From the NCBI RefSeq assembly GCF_029945535.1, contig NZ_JAQSCU010000010.1:753290-817289 (forward strand): a stretch of 64,000 bases of DNA, read 5' to 3'. Positions within the stretch are counted from its first letter, which is position 1. Every line of letters starts with the position of its first letter. Made by a program: the position numbers and the translations under genes. The notes beneath the pieces were generated by a model. That model was not told the origin of the DNA and did no database searches. It saw nothing but the letters and a program-made list of their open reading frames with translations. Below are positions 30,101-38,741 of this stretch, in pieces. The DNA comes from Methylotenera sp. GTDB taxonomy: Bacteria > Pseudomonadota > Gammaproteobacteria > Burkholderiales > Methylophilaceae.

Positions 30101-30740
30101 CAACAGCTTGAGACTGTAAGCGTGCAATTTGCTTATCCAGCTCACGCAGAATATCTTCTACTCTAGTGAGATTCTCACGCGTATCTCGCAAACGTAGCTC
30201 GGTTTCGCGACGGCGTTCCTTATATTTACTAATACCAGCCGCTTCTTCTAAGAAAATACGCAATTCCTCTGGCTTAGCTTCAACAATCCGATTAATCGTA
30301 TTTTGACCAATAATGGCGTAAGCGCGACCACCCAACCCCGTACCTAAAAACAAATCAGCCACATCGCGACGACGCACCACAGTGTTATTAATATAGTAGG
30401 TTGAGCCTTTATCACGCTCAATCACGCGTTTAACGGAAATTTCAGCGTATTGACTCCACTCCCCTGACGCGCCACCTAAACTGTTATCAAACACCAATTC
30501 GACACTGGCGCGCGAAATAGGCTTACGATTGCCAGACCCGTTAAAAATAACGGCATCCATACTATCGCCACGCATTTCTTTTGCCGACGACTCACCCAAT
30601 ACCCAGCGCACAGACTCCATGACGTTGGACTTACCACAACCATTAGGTCCAACCACACCCACACGTTGACCATGGATATGCAACGTTGTCGGATCAACAA
30701 ACGATTTAAAGCCTGCAAGTTTTAAGTGAGTTAAACGCAA
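27189..30740 (-). CDS. smc: Chromosome segregation protein SMC
   Basis: 1,183 aa condensin ATPase. Walker A is GPNGCGKSN near residue 32. Two long coiled coils flank a hinge at about residues 520-640. The C-terminal head carries the signature LLSGGEKALTALALVFALF and Walker B FCLMDEVDAPLDDSN. Complete, with no disruption seen. Upstream gene of the smc-zipA-ligA set. Confidence 0.96.
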   Translation of the reverse strand: MRLTHLKLAGFKSFVDPTTLHIHGQRVGVVGPNGCGKSNVMESVRWVLGESSAKEMRGDSMDAVIFNGSGNRKPISRASVELVFDNSLGGASGEWSQYAEISVKRVIERDKGSTYYINNTVVRRRDVADLFLGTGLGGRAYAIIGQNTINRIVEAKPEELRIFLEEAAGISKYKERRRETELRLRDTRENLTRVEDILRELDKQIARLQSQAVVAGEYHRLQAALTITKGQVWLLKKRDASAQWEKAQRQVEKLVNELEAQMASLRSNESALEVARQKNFSATEAVNQAQAKYYEANAEVSNLENQVKNTADARERMQLQLQQINTQLEKNITQQSNFQASLSNAQNELHLANTDFSAAELIIKEAREAVPTLSTEYQQALAIFNTSQAALTHADQRLKLEQANIGHIARTIAETNEQLQRLQQNLSSIQFPADEVLTEKEIQLAAAEAEIASLEKRAAEVLQNEQSLNLSLKASRDAHLAQQRELNLLEAEIGSLNKIQQTMRNGNNEAALTSWLKAAGLDNNARIWQKISIKSGWETALESALGGRLNALATSEITAVKGLPATRPPSALSLAITSDLTTTRNVAARLPQASLYSFVEKITPDLQAVLQDWLAGAYVLEEGVDANAARKGLAYGEYLVNKQGDIYTAQSVTYFGAQSILHGVLERQAQLDALVKKLPGLQENLVLAGNQVNELEQQLQTLRHEHQTRSLQLKTVTQQAHQLSMALQQLKQQQLNALQREKTLQADSSLVSEKLVNLKAETALKEQSVAEISQGFRQLQNEKDEADKNRRQAELAFNYARSQLQSLERAYQEKSFNIKLNNNNINDLNNKINYLLEENTSLKLRCNEVETTLAATKMEALKANLEAAINNKQQQELTLVNARNQMSDCEQALQQQERMRMQNEQLLHPLRDKLEASRLSEQEARLYFEQCQAELSASQLSEAELTEHLTANGGENKLKVTDLENKRDKLVLDIEELGAVNLAAIQELESEQTRKQYLDSQCKDLTDASETLEDAIRKIDKETRGRLQVTFDEANRHFMELFTTLFGGGQARLELLGEEILDTGMQVFAQPPGKKNSTIHLLSGGEKALTALALVFALFRLNPAPFCLMDEVDAPLDDSNTERFCTMVKKMSEKTQFLYVSHNKITMEMAQQLIGVTMQESGVSRIVDVDMEAAVRMMEEVAV

Positions 30741-30767
30741 ATTGAATAGAAATTATTTAAGCTAAAT

Positions 30768-30796
30768 TTTTGTAGAATTTTATAAGCTAGTATAAT
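30768..30796 (+). promoter_or_regulatory. Predicted sigma-70 promoter of queF
   Basis: A consensus -10 TATAAT lies at 30791-30796, 25 bp before the queF ATG. The -35 is weak (TTTTGT at 30768-30773, 17-bp spacer). Confidence 0.5.
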
Positions 30797-30821
30797 AACT
30801 TTTTTTAAGCAAAAACACCCT

Positions 30822-31268
30822 ATGACTACACAATCAATCGGCGGCAAACCAACCGCACAACCCACTAAAACACTAGAAACGTTTGAAAATCCAAATCAAG
30901 CGCGTGATTTCCACATTCATATGGAAATTCCTGAGTTCACCTGCCTTTGTCCAAAAACAGGTCAACCAGATTTTGCCGTCATTTATCTAGACTACATTCC
31001 AGACCAAACCTGCGTTGAGCTAAAAAGCTTAAAACTATATATGTGGTCTTTCCGTGATGAAGGTTGCTTCCACGAAGCCGTGACTAATATGATATTAGAT
31101 GACCTAGTTGCTGCCACTCAACCAAAATTCATGCGCGTAACTGCCAAGTTCTACGTGCGTGGCGGAGTATTTACTAATGTAGTCGCTGAACATCGTAAAG
31201 CAGGTTGGCAACCACTACCGCGTGTTGAACTCACCCAATTCGAGAACCAATCGAATATTCGAGGCTAG
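30822..31268 (+). CDS. queF: NADPH-dependent 7-cyano-7-deazaguanine reductase QueF
   Basis: Reduces preQ0 to preQ1 in queuosine biosynthesis. 148 aa, the short (type I, YkvM-like) form. The catalytic Cys lies in [14 protein letters not shown] and the substrate-binding motif is [16 protein letters not shown], a slight variant of the usual E(S/V)KSLK block. It is transcribed away from smc. Confidence 0.94.
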   Translation: MTTQSIGGKPTAQPTKTLETFENPNQARDFHIHMEIPEFTCLCPKTGQPDFAVIYLDYIPDQTCVELKSLKLYMWSFRDEGCFHEAVTNMILDDLVAATQPKFMRVTAKFYVRGGVFTNVVAEHRKAGWQPLPRVELTQFENQSNIRG

Positions 31269-31324
31269 TTTTAAAGTAATTTTGAAATAAATTCGCCACA
31301 ATTCAAAAATGCTGGTGAAAATCA

Positions 31325-31353
31325 TTGACAATAGTTCGCACCATCATTAATAT
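31325..31353 (+). promoter_or_regulatory. Strong sigma-70 promoter for tRNA-Ala
   Basis: Perfect -35 TTGACA (31325-31330), 17-bp spacer, -10 TAATAT (31348-31353), then a GC-rich discriminator GGCGCC as in stringently controlled stable-RNA promoters. The leader can form a TCGCTG/CAGCGA stem. Confidence 0.7.
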
Positions 31354-31405
31354 GGCGCCTCGCTGATGACGCAAGTAAATCACCAGCGAAATTTGATGTA
31401 GATTT

Positions 31406-31481
<76 letters not shown>

Positions 31482-31524
31482 AAAAGGAAAAAATTACTAA
31501 ATTCTGCTTAGATAATTAAGTGTT

Positions 31525-31552
31525 TTGTAGTATGATGTTGCACTTGTAATAC
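31525..31552 (+). promoter_or_regulatory. Predicted promoter for tRNA-Glu
   Basis: -35-like TTGTAG (31525-31530), 16-bp spacer and extended -10 TG-TAATAC (TAATAC at 31547-31552), 17 bp before the mature tRNA. Confidence 0.5.
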
Positions 31553-31569
31553 GGTACAGAAATTCTTAG

Positions 31570-31645
31570 GTCCCCATCGTCTAGAGGCCTAGGACACCTC
31601 CCTTTCACGGAGGCGACCGGGGTTCGAATCCCCGTGGGGACGCCA
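31570..31645 (+). tRNA. tRNA-Glu (anticodon TTC)
   Basis: 76-nt cloverleaf: acceptor GTCCCCA/TGGGGAC, anticodon stem CCTCC/GGAGG around CTTTCAC, T arm CGGGGTTCGAATCCCCG, encoded CCA. The 3' half is overlapped by the reading frame of the serine recombinase on the other strand, which makes it a likely integration target. Confidence 0.96.
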
Positions 31646-33098
31646 GCTCAACCCCGCTTTTTAACTTGTAAGTTATTGATATGGTTAAAGATGCGGTATC
31701 TAAAATAATAGTTTCTACTATTGTTTTGAGCATGGCCTTAATATCTTCGGCTGCTTTGTCTTCAAAGCTATCGACGATATTGTTAAGCATAACTTTAATA
31801 TCCTTTAAAGTTAGCTTTTTGTAATCACGACTTAATTCCGCTTCACCCTTCAAGGCGTTCAATCTTTCTGTTAGCGCAATTCTCTCAATCTCATTTGTTT
31901 CAATAGCTCGCAACAATGCATCTGGAGCTGAAGTTTTTGTTAATAGATCAGACAGTCTTAAATTGTTGGAATCAATCTCACTTACTTTTTTAGCAATATA
32001 TTTAATTTCAGCATCAGAATCTTTTACACCTGCCAGCTGTTTTTTGTAATGTTCAAGAATTGCAGCTGCATAATCGTCACCTTGCAAATCTGCAAATACT
32101 TTACGAAGCACAGCCTTCTCCACAGCTTCAGCGTTCATCCTTTTACCTTTTCCAGCTCGATATGCACCATCACCGTCTGAAACAAACATTATTCCGTCTG
32201 TGTTTTGGAGAAGTCCTGACAATATGTATGGTCTTTTTGCTACACGATCCGGCGCATATTTCCTAGAATCCAACTGTTTGAGTATTAAATCAGCCTCTTC
32301 TTCAGTAATTAAAGCGTCGTGAGTGCCTTTTGTTATAACCCATTCTGACTCATCTCTAAACTTTGTTCCGCTGCCCGCTTCTGCATGACGGTTCCAAACT
32401 GTGTGGCCAGCATAAACTAAGGCATTGCGTTCAATATCAATAAGCGTTGTAACTGGGGAAATTAATCCGGCTACTTCTATCGACCTGGCACGCGATGATC
32501 CTTTTGCCCGTTTCTTTAAGTATGTGGCCATGGCTGCAGCATCATCAGATTTTATTAGCTTAGATTTCATGACTGGAGATCCATCACGAATTGCACCAGT
32601 CGGCGTATGCTCTAACTGATAACCCCTTGGCGCGCGACCTCCTGCCCGAAAACCTTGCTTCACATTTTCATTCATCCCAGCTAAGCCCTTAGCTTTACTA
32701 GTAAGTGAATGCCACTCATCCATGGCCTGCAAGATAGATTTTAGAATCATCTCAGTTGCTGGGTCGGCGTCTGGTAAGCTTTTATAAATTACACGAACGC
32801 CCTGCTTCTTGCATTCCTGCTCTTCAAAGATAATGGAGATCATACGTCTGCGCGAGATTCGTGAAGTGTCCAGTGCTAAAACTATGGACCATTCTTTCTT
32901 ACCCAGCCGCATCTCAGCGATCATTGCTTGAAAGCCTGGACGGTCATCATCCTTACCTGACTCAACCGCGTCCTCAAACTCTTTTACAATTAGGTAATTT
33001 TTTGTTTGCGCAAGTTCACACAGCTGTCTGCGTTGTGCGTCGAGTGAGACTTCAGAACGGTCTTTGGAAGACCTTAGATATAGAACACATTTTTCCAT
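31605..33098 (-). CDS. Large serine recombinase reading into tRNA-Glu
   Basis: 497 aa from the ATG at 33098 (MEKCVLYLRSSKDRSEVS). The resolvase domain has the catalytic Ser in YLRSSKDRS and the arginine motif LDTSRISRRRM, followed by a recombinase domain (APRGYQL...), zinc-ribbon-like region and coiled coil typical of large serine integrases. The last dozen codons (ASPRGFEPRSPP) are the complement of the tRNA-Glu 3' half, and the stop TGA falls at the anticodon. That tail is a by-product of insertion, not a functional domain. The recombinase probably integrated an element at this tRNA. The far attachment site was not found by eye. Confidence 0.85.
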   Translation of the reverse strand: MEKCVLYLRSSKDRSEVSLDAQRRQLCELAQTKNYLIVKEFEDAVESGKDDDRPGFQAMIAEMRLGKKEWSIVLALDTSRISRRRMISIIFEEQECKKQGVRVIYKSLPDADPATEMILKSILQAMDEWHSLTSKAKGLAGMNENVKQGFRAGGRAPRGYQLEHTPTGAIRDGSPVMKSKLIKSDDAAAMATYLKKRAKGSSRARSIEVAGLISPVTTLIDIERNALVYAGHTVWNRHAEAGSGTKFRDESEWVITKGTHDALITEEEADLILKQLDSRKYAPDRVAKRPYILSGLLQNTDGIMFVSDGDGAYRAGKGKRMNAEAVEKAVLRKVFADLQGDDYAAAILEHYKKQLAGVKDSDAEIKYIAKKVSEIDSNNLRLSDLLTKTSAPDALLRAIETNEIERIALTERLNALKGEAELSRDYKKLTLKDIKVMLNNIVDSFEDKAAEDIKAMLKTIVETIILDTASLTISITYKLKSGVELASPRGFEPRSPP

Positions 33099-33373
33099 GA
33101 AAAAGCCCACCGTATAGATGGGCTAATTATATATGAGTTAAATTAATCGGGTATTTGTAAAGCTGTGTGTATGAACTAAATCTAAGAAACTTTGCGCTAT
33201 AGTCTAAATTGGTAAAAGAGTGTTGATTTTACTTTTTGAAAGTCTGCTTTGAGGCAAGCTAATTTGGAGGTCAAAGGGCAAAAACCGACCCAAAGCGGAC
33301 TGTCACATATATTGAAAAAATGTGAAATCAATTTTGAATCAATGATGTATAAGTCATCTTAACTTATATATCG
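33099..33373. other. Spacer between recombinase and LysR gene
   Basis: No gene. It includes a GCCCA/TGGGC inverted repeat (33105-33123) at the recombinase start, which may be an operator, and otherwise AT-rich sequence. The segment CCGACCCAAAGCGGACTGTCAC here is loosely echoed by CCGACCCTTAGCCGACATTGA near 36133. Confidence 0.4.
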
Positions 33374-34276
33374 TCAACTTATAGCTTTAATGAATTGTTT
33401 TCTCAACCATACATTTGATGCGTCCTCGTGCACACGTGGGTGCCATGCCATAGCCAGTTCAAAAGCGGGGATCTCGAATGGGACATCAATTAAGTCAAGT
33501 GAGCTTTCATATCTATTTAACAGTTGGCTTGGTAGTGTGGTAACACAATCACTATTTGAAAGAACCAGGGCTACTTGGTTATAGCTAGAGACAGAAACAA
33601 CAACATTTCTTTGGCAGGTAAGTGATGCAAGTATATGATCAATAGAAGTTACAAAGTCTGCTTTTTGAGAAACAACTACATGTGAAAGCTTACAATAATC
33701 TGCCAGTGATGGTTTTGATATCCCACGAGGGTGCTCTTTTCTTTGAGCCATTAAAAACCTGTCTTTCATAAGGTATCTCATTTTTAAGCTCTCTGGCATC
33801 TTATTCATATCGCCGATATAGAGATCAATTTCACCTTGTGCCATTCGTTCATTTAAATATTGCTCATATGGAGGAATAACTGACATCTGAAGATTATAGT
33901 TGTTTTGATTTAGAACCTCTGCCATTACAGTTAACCCTAAAATAGTGAATACACTATCATTGGCGGCGATAACAAATTTTCGTTTTGATGTCTTTGGATC
34001 AAAGTAATTTTGATGTTGTAGCGCGTCCTTTAACCCATCTAACGAAACTCTTAGCCTCTCTTGAATTTCCAAGCCACGTTCGGTGGGTACCATGCCTCTT
34101 CCGTTATCTGATGGAACTAGCAAACGATCATCAAAAATATCCCTTAGCTTTGATAATTGTGTTGAAAGAGCTGGCTGGCTTACATTAAGTCGTTTAGCTG
34201 CTTTAGTAACATTTCGTTCTTCAAGCAAAATATCCAATGACACCAAAAGAGGAAAGTCTGATCTATTTATATTCAT
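33374..34276 (-). CDS. LysR-family transcriptional regulator
   Basis: About 300 aa from the ATG at 34276 (MNINRSDFPLLVSLD); a GTG frame extends 12 codons further upstream. The N-terminal winged HTH reads NVTKAAKRLNVSQPALSTQL, followed by a periplasmic-binding-like effector domain, in the NodD/LeuO-like branch by general appearance. It is divergent from the secreted hydrolase gene, which it probably controls. Confidence 0.85.
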   Translation of the reverse strand: MNINRSDFPLLVSLDILLEERNVTKAAKRLNVSQPALSTQLSKLRDIFDDRLLVPSDNGRGMVPTERGLEIQERLRVSLDGLKDALQHQNYFDPKTSKRKFVIAANDSVFTILGLTVMAEVLNQNNYNLQMSVIPPYEQYLNERMAQGEIDLYIGDMNKMPESLKMRYLMKDRFLMAQRKEHPRGISKPSLADYCKLSHVVVSQKADFVTSIDHILASLTCQRNVVVSVSSYNQVALVLSNSDCVTTLPSQLLNRYESSLDLIDVPFEIPAFELAMAWHPRVHEDASNVWLRKQFIKAIS

Positions 34277-34416
34277 ATTAGTTATATCTGAGATAATAAA
34301 TAACAATTTCACATAATTTAATATTATGGCTATTCTAGCACAGTGCTTTTATGACCTCTTAAGCACATGCTGGAAATATTTAGAGGCAATATTTATTGAC
34401 ATTAAAAGGAATCGTT

Positions 34417-35418
34417 ATGAAACTTAAAAATAATTATCAATCCAAACTGGCTATCTTAATATCCACGTTGTTTTTACAAATCATCACCCCAAGCTTTGCT
34501 ATTGCTGAGCCTGTAGTTGAGAAAGAGACGTTAGTTAAGTATCAAACACAGCCAGGGTTTTATAGGTATAAGCTGGGCAATTACGAAATCACTTCACTTT
34601 CAGATGGTTCTGTCCCTCAAGATTTACATGCATTACTTAAAGGAGGTAGCCAAAGTGAAGTGGATCAATTATTGACAAAAGCGCACTTACAAAGCCCAGT
34701 TGAGGCTTCCATTAATGCATTTTTAATCAATACAGGTACAAAAATAATCCTAGTTGATACTGGGGCTGGGGGCTTTTTTGGTCCAGGCTATGGCGGTAAG
34801 CTAATTGAAAGACTAAAAAATATCGGCTATGTTGCGGACCAAGTTACAGACATTCTAATCACACATGTACACACCGACCATACTGGTGGTTTAGTGAAAG
34901 ACGGGCAGGCTGCATTTCCTAACGCGACTATATATGTTGGCAAAGCTGATTTAGATTTTTTCTTGAATGTAAAAAATCAGAATGGAGTAAATGGATATGA
35001 CAAAGCTTACTTTCAACAAGCCACTGCTGCATTAACACCCTACGTAAAACTTGGACACATCAGCCCAATTAGTGGAAGTAAGCTTTTGTTCCCAGGCGTT
35101 AATGCAATGCCAACACCGGGCCACACACCAGGCCATTATTTTTACAAGGTTGAGAGTGCAGGGAAAAGCATCACATTTATCGGAGATTCTATCCATGTTG
35201 AGTCTGTTCAATTTCCAAAGCCAGAAATTACGATTACTTATGATGTTGACCAACCTGCTGCTGCCAAACAAAGAGCCATTCAATTTGAAAGAATAGCAAA
35301 AGAAGGTAGCCTGATTGCTGCGCCACATTTGCCATACCCAGGTATTGGTTATATTAACCAAGCGACAGTAGGATATAAGTTTATTCGTACTGAATATCAC
35401 GATCGTGAAGGAATTTAA
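34417..35418 (+). CDS. Secreted metallo-beta-lactamase-fold hydrolase
   Basis: About 333 aa from the ATG at 34417, with AAGGAA 7 bases upstream. Signal peptide up to about residue 32 (PSFAIAEP). Zinc-site motif THVHTDHTGGL, then TPGHTPGHY and FIGDSIHVE supply the remaining metal ligands. Related proteins include quorum-quenching lactonases and methyl-parathion-hydrolase-like enzymes; the substrate cannot be told. Divergent LysR and downstream cupin form a small module. Confidence 0.85.
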   Translation: MKLKNNYQSKLAILISTLFLQIITPSFAIAEPVVEKETLVKYQTQPGFYRYKLGNYEITSLSDGSVPQDLHALLKGGSQSEVDQLLTKAHLQSPVEASINAFLINTGTKIILVDTGAGGFFGPGYGGKLIERLKNIGYVADQVTDILITHVHTDHTGGLVKDGQAAFPNATIYVGKADLDFFLNVKNQNGVNGYDKAYFQQATAALTPYVKLGHISPISGSKLLFPGVNAMPTPGHTPGHYFYKVESAGKSITFIGDSIHVESVQFPKPEITITYDVDQPAAAKQRAIQFERIAKEGSLIAAPHLPYPGIGYINQATVGYKFIRTEYHDREGI

Positions 35419-35426
35419 AAAGAGGT

Positions 35427-35447
35427 GGATGGCAATGTTTGCCATCC
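35427..35447. terminator. Hairpin after the hydrolase gene
   Basis: Perfect 9-bp stem GGATGGCAA / TTGCCATCC with a 3-nt loop. On the plus strand no T-run follows, so it may be an mRNA-stabilising or attenuating stem before the cupin gene; on the minus strand it is followed by a T-run. Confidence 0.5.
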
Positions 35448-35499
35448 AACTAATCTATGACAGCACTAGAGCAATTAAATACTAAGAAAAGGGTTGGTA

Positions 35500-35910
35500 A
35501 TGTACACAAAAATATTTTCTGTCAAAGTAACCAAACTGTTAGTGGTATTAAGTTTAATCTCATTGAGCTCAGTAGTTCAAGCAGATATTTTGGATAAAAA
35601 TAGAATAGAAAAAGATAGGGGAGATATAGTTTGCAATAGTCCAATGGAGGCTATCTCTTCAATTTCTACTTTTAAAGCAGGAGACAAAATACCATTACAT
35701 TTTCATTATGGCATTGAGACTGCATATACTATAAAAGGTGCAACTTTAATTAATGATGAAGGGAGGCAAGTTATTATGAAAACCGGAGATACTCTGATTG
35801 CTATGCGAAAAAAAATTCACGGAGGAGTAACTATTGCACCACAAAATGAATTAAAGCTATTTACCGTTCATATAGTTGATAAAAATAAGCCTTTATATAA
35901 CTTAAAATAG
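35500..35910 (+). CDS. Secreted cupin-domain protein
   Basis: 136 aa with a signal peptide (LVVLSLISLSSVVQA) and a single cupin barrel with metal-binding positions in IPLHFHYGIETAYTIKG and KIHGGVTIAP. Start at ATG 35500 after AAGAAAAGGG. It lies just downstream of the secreted hydrolase; the shared export suggests joint action, but no substrate is evident. Confidence 0.75.
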   Translation: MYTKIFSVKVTKLLVVLSLISLSSVVQADILDKNRIEKDRGDIVCNSPMEAISSISTFKAGDKIPLHFHYGIETAYTIKGATLINDEGRQVIMKTGDTLIAMRKKIHGGVTIAPQNELKLFTVHIVDKNKPLYNLK

Positions 35911-35935
35911 AGGGTAAGCATTTCTTTAAATTTTG

Positions 35936-35978
35936 AGTGCTAATATTAATAAAAAATATTAGCACTTTCCTTTCTTTC
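35936..35978 (+). terminator. Rho-independent terminator after the cupin gene
   Basis: Perfect 12-bp stem AGTGCTAATATT (35936-35947) / AATATTAGCACT (35955-35966), 7-nt loop, followed by TTCCTTTCTTTC. Confidence 0.85.
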
Positions 35979-36161
35979 ACCATATTTTCAACGGCAGCTT
36001 TGTCCCACGTTGCAGAAGGTCACATCTAGCTGACGAAAGTCTCAAAAGGGCCCTGAGTGAAGTTTATGATTGGCTGGTATTTGGCCTGATGAACGTATTT
36101 CTTCAAAGCTGACACTGATAATCTTCAATGCCGACCCTTAGCCGACATTGATATTCTCAAT

Positions 36162-38741
36162 TCAGATTACTGAGGTTCTAAGACATTTTTTATAGAGTTC
36201 AAACCAAATAACACTTGATAAACCCGCTAAAAAACACAAAACAAACTCTTGAGCGGTGATAGGTGCAAAATGAAAAACATCGTGCAGTATTGGCAGCAAT
36301 AGCGCCAGCACTAGAAAGACAAATGCGCCAATAATGACCCACCACAATGCGGGGTTTCGTATATTCAAAGTACGTATGACTGAATGCCGCCATGAGCGAT
36401 TAACTAGTATTAAACCCAAATTGCCAGTGACCAGCGTGGTAAAAGTCATGGCTCTGGCAGCCTCTGCGGTTGCTCCATTATTTAAGGCATAGCTCATCAC
36501 TAATAGTGACGCTAATAAAAGAGAAATTCCTTGTAGCAAGCTAATGAAAAAAACATGTTTGCCAAATAGCAACTCTTTAGGCGGACGAGGTGGGCGTTGC
36601 ATGATATTTGATTCTGCGGGTTCTGCCTCAAAGGCGATTGAACAGGCGGGATTTATTATCATTTCTAAAAAAACAATGTGAACTGGCGCAAACATTGCTG
36701 GCCAGCCGAGCAACAAGGGCACAAGCGATAAACCAATAATAGGAAAATGTACAGCGAATATATAGGCCATACCTTTGCGCAGATTATCGAATATGCCTCG
36801 GCCTAAACGCACAGCGTGCACGATAGAGGCAAAATCATCATCAAGTAACACCAACGCCGCTGCTTCACGCGCGACATCTGTACCCCGTCCGCCCATGGCG
36901 ATACCAATGTGTGCAGCTTTAAGCGCTGGCGCATCATTCACGCCATCACCGGTCATTGCAACGATTTCGCCATTCGCTTTTAACGCATTGACTAAACGCA
37001 GTTTTTGTTCTGGCACCATCCGTGCAAAGATATTGCTGTGAAGAATCCGTTCACGCAGGGTCGATTCATCCATCTGGATGAGCTCAGTCCCTGTGATGAT
37101 GCCGGCACTTCCAATAGGTAGCCCTATTTGATCGGCAATTGCAGCAGCAGTGGCTGGGTAATCACCTGTAATCATCACCACTCGAATACCTGCGGCATGA
37201 CACTCTTTAAGCGCTGGTGCCACGTTAGGACGTACCGGATCAGCCAACCCAATCAAACCAAGAAACTCAAAATCAAAATCATGCTGAATATCTGGCCACT
37301 CGCGTCCAGAATGTTTGGCCTTTGCCACACCCAATACGCGCATGCCTTGTTCTGCTAGGTTATTTATTTGCTTAGATAATGCATCAAGCTGCTGTTGATC
37401 AAGGTGGCACAAATCAGCAATGGCCTCTGGTGCGCCTTTTGCGGCTACCACATATTCATCGCGGTCTAACGCTTTCCAGACATTTGATAAAGCAAGCAAC
37501 TCTGGAGACAAAGAATATTCATGCGCTAACTGCCAATCACCATGCAGATGCTCGGTATCGGTCAAATACTGTTGGCCGATTTCATGAATCGCTTTTTCCA
37601 TCGGATCAAATGGAGTTGCCTCACTAGCAAGAATGGCAAATTCAAGAACTTCATGAAAATTTTCAGGTAATAAATCATTGACGGACTCATGCTTAGATTT
37701 GCTGGGATAGGCTACTGTGAACTTAAGGTTATTTGCCACTAGCTGTTGCACAGCCATACGGTTAAAAGTGAGTGTCCCCGTTTTATCCACACACATCACA
37801 GTGGCTGAACCAAGCGCTTCAACAGTATGCGCACGTCTTGTCAGCACTCGATGTTTGGAAATTCGCCACGCACCCATTGCCATAAATACCGTCAAAACTA
37901 CGGGATACTCTTCTGGCAGAATCGACATTGCTAATGTGATGCCAGACAATAAGCCATGTAACCAATCACCACGCGTCAGGCCATAAATCACAAATAACAA
38001 TAAGCTTAAAAGCACGCCGATAATTGCTAGAGTACGCACCAGCAATCGAATTTCTTGCTGCAAGGGTGTAATCTCGACATCTAAGCTCTGCAAAGCTTTA
38101 CCGATTTTTCCGATCTCGCTCCGCGGGCCAGTTGCCAGCACCTGCGCCATTGCGCGGCCTTGCACAGCCAATGACCCAGCGTAGACGAATGGCAAACCAT
38201 CACCGCCAGGAGGCGAAATTTCAATGTTAAGTTGTGCTTCAGACTCAGCTTGTGCAGTCTTACGCACCGCAACGGACTCACCGGTAAGCAGTGATTCATC
38301 AACCGCAAAATGACTGCACGAAATCAGCACCGCATCTGCTGCTACGCGATCACCTTCTGACAAGATGAGCAAGTCACCTCGCACCACTTCTCGCCCTGCA
38401 ATACGCTGCTCTATGCCATCACGAATCACTAAAGCACGTGGACTAGTTAAATCGCGCAGCGCTTCGAGTACGCGCTCAGTTTTATTTTCCTGATAGATGG
38501 TGATTGCCATCACCACGCAGACAAATCCTAGCAACATCAGCGCATCGCTCACATCACCTAGTAGTATGTATATTGCACCTGCCGCAACTAAAAGAAGAAA
38601 CATCGGCTCGCGTATAACCTCTAGTGCTATACTAAATAAATCCCGCTGACCTGCAGCTGGTAGTTCGTTAATACCATCAGATTCAAGCCGCAGTTGTGCT
38701 TCAGCATGAGTCAAGCCAAATGGAGTTTTAACATCAGTCAC
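36162..38741 (-). CDS. P2-type cation-transporting ATPase
   Basis: 859 aa P-type ATPase with the order cation_ATPase_N, actuator (LLTGESVAV), phosphorylation motif CVDKTGTLTFNRM, nucleotide-binding KGAPEAI, hinge TGDGVNDAPALK and ten predicted spans. M4 carries ILPEEYPVVLTVF rather than the PEGLP of SERCA-like Ca pumps, so the ion (Ca2+, Mn2+, Na+/K+ or H+) is uncertain. Single gene, complete. Confidence 0.88.
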   Translation of the reverse strand: MTDVKTPFGLTHAEAQLRLESDGINELPAAGQRDLFSIALEVIREPMFLLLVAAGAIYILLGDVSDALMLLGFVCVVMAITIYQENKTERVLEALRDLTSPRALVIRDGIEQRIAGREVVRGDLLILSEGDRVAADAVLISCSHFAVDESLLTGESVAVRKTAQAESEAQLNIEISPPGGDGLPFVYAGSLAVQGRAMAQVLATGPRSEIGKIGKALQSLDVEITPLQQEIRLLVRTLAIIGVLLSLLLFVIYGLTRGDWLHGLLSGITLAMSILPEEYPVVLTVFMAMGAWRISKHRVLTRRAHTVEALGSATVMCVDKTGTLTFNRMAVQQLVANNLKFTVAYPSKSKHESVNDLLPENFHEVLEFAILASEATPFDPMEKAIHEIGQQYLTDTEHLHGDWQLAHEYSLSPELLALSNVWKALDRDEYVVAAKGAPEAIADLCHLDQQQLDALSKQINNLAEQGMRVLGVAKAKHSGREWPDIQHDFDFEFLGLIGLADPVRPNVAPALKECHAAGIRVVMITGDYPATAAAIADQIGLPIGSAGIITGTELIQMDESTLRERILHSNIFARMVPEQKLRLVNALKANGEIVAMTGDGVNDAPALKAAHIGIAMGGRGTDVAREAAALVLLDDDFASIVHAVRLGRGIFDNLRKGMAYIFAVHFPIIGLSLVPLLLGWPAMFAPVHIVFLEMIINPACSIAFEAEPAESNIMQRPPRPPKELLFGKHVFFISLLQGISLLLASLLVMSYALNNGATAEAARAMTFTTLVTGNLGLILVNRSWRHSVIRTLNIRNPALWWVIIGAFVFLVLALLLPILHDVFHFAPITAQEFVLCFLAGLSSVIWFELYKKCLRTSVI

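Noticed and set aside
31605-31645. C-terminal SPRGFEPRSPP of the recombinase as a functional domain
   Set aside because: The sequence is the complement of the tRNA-Glu 3' half, a well-known spurious ending.
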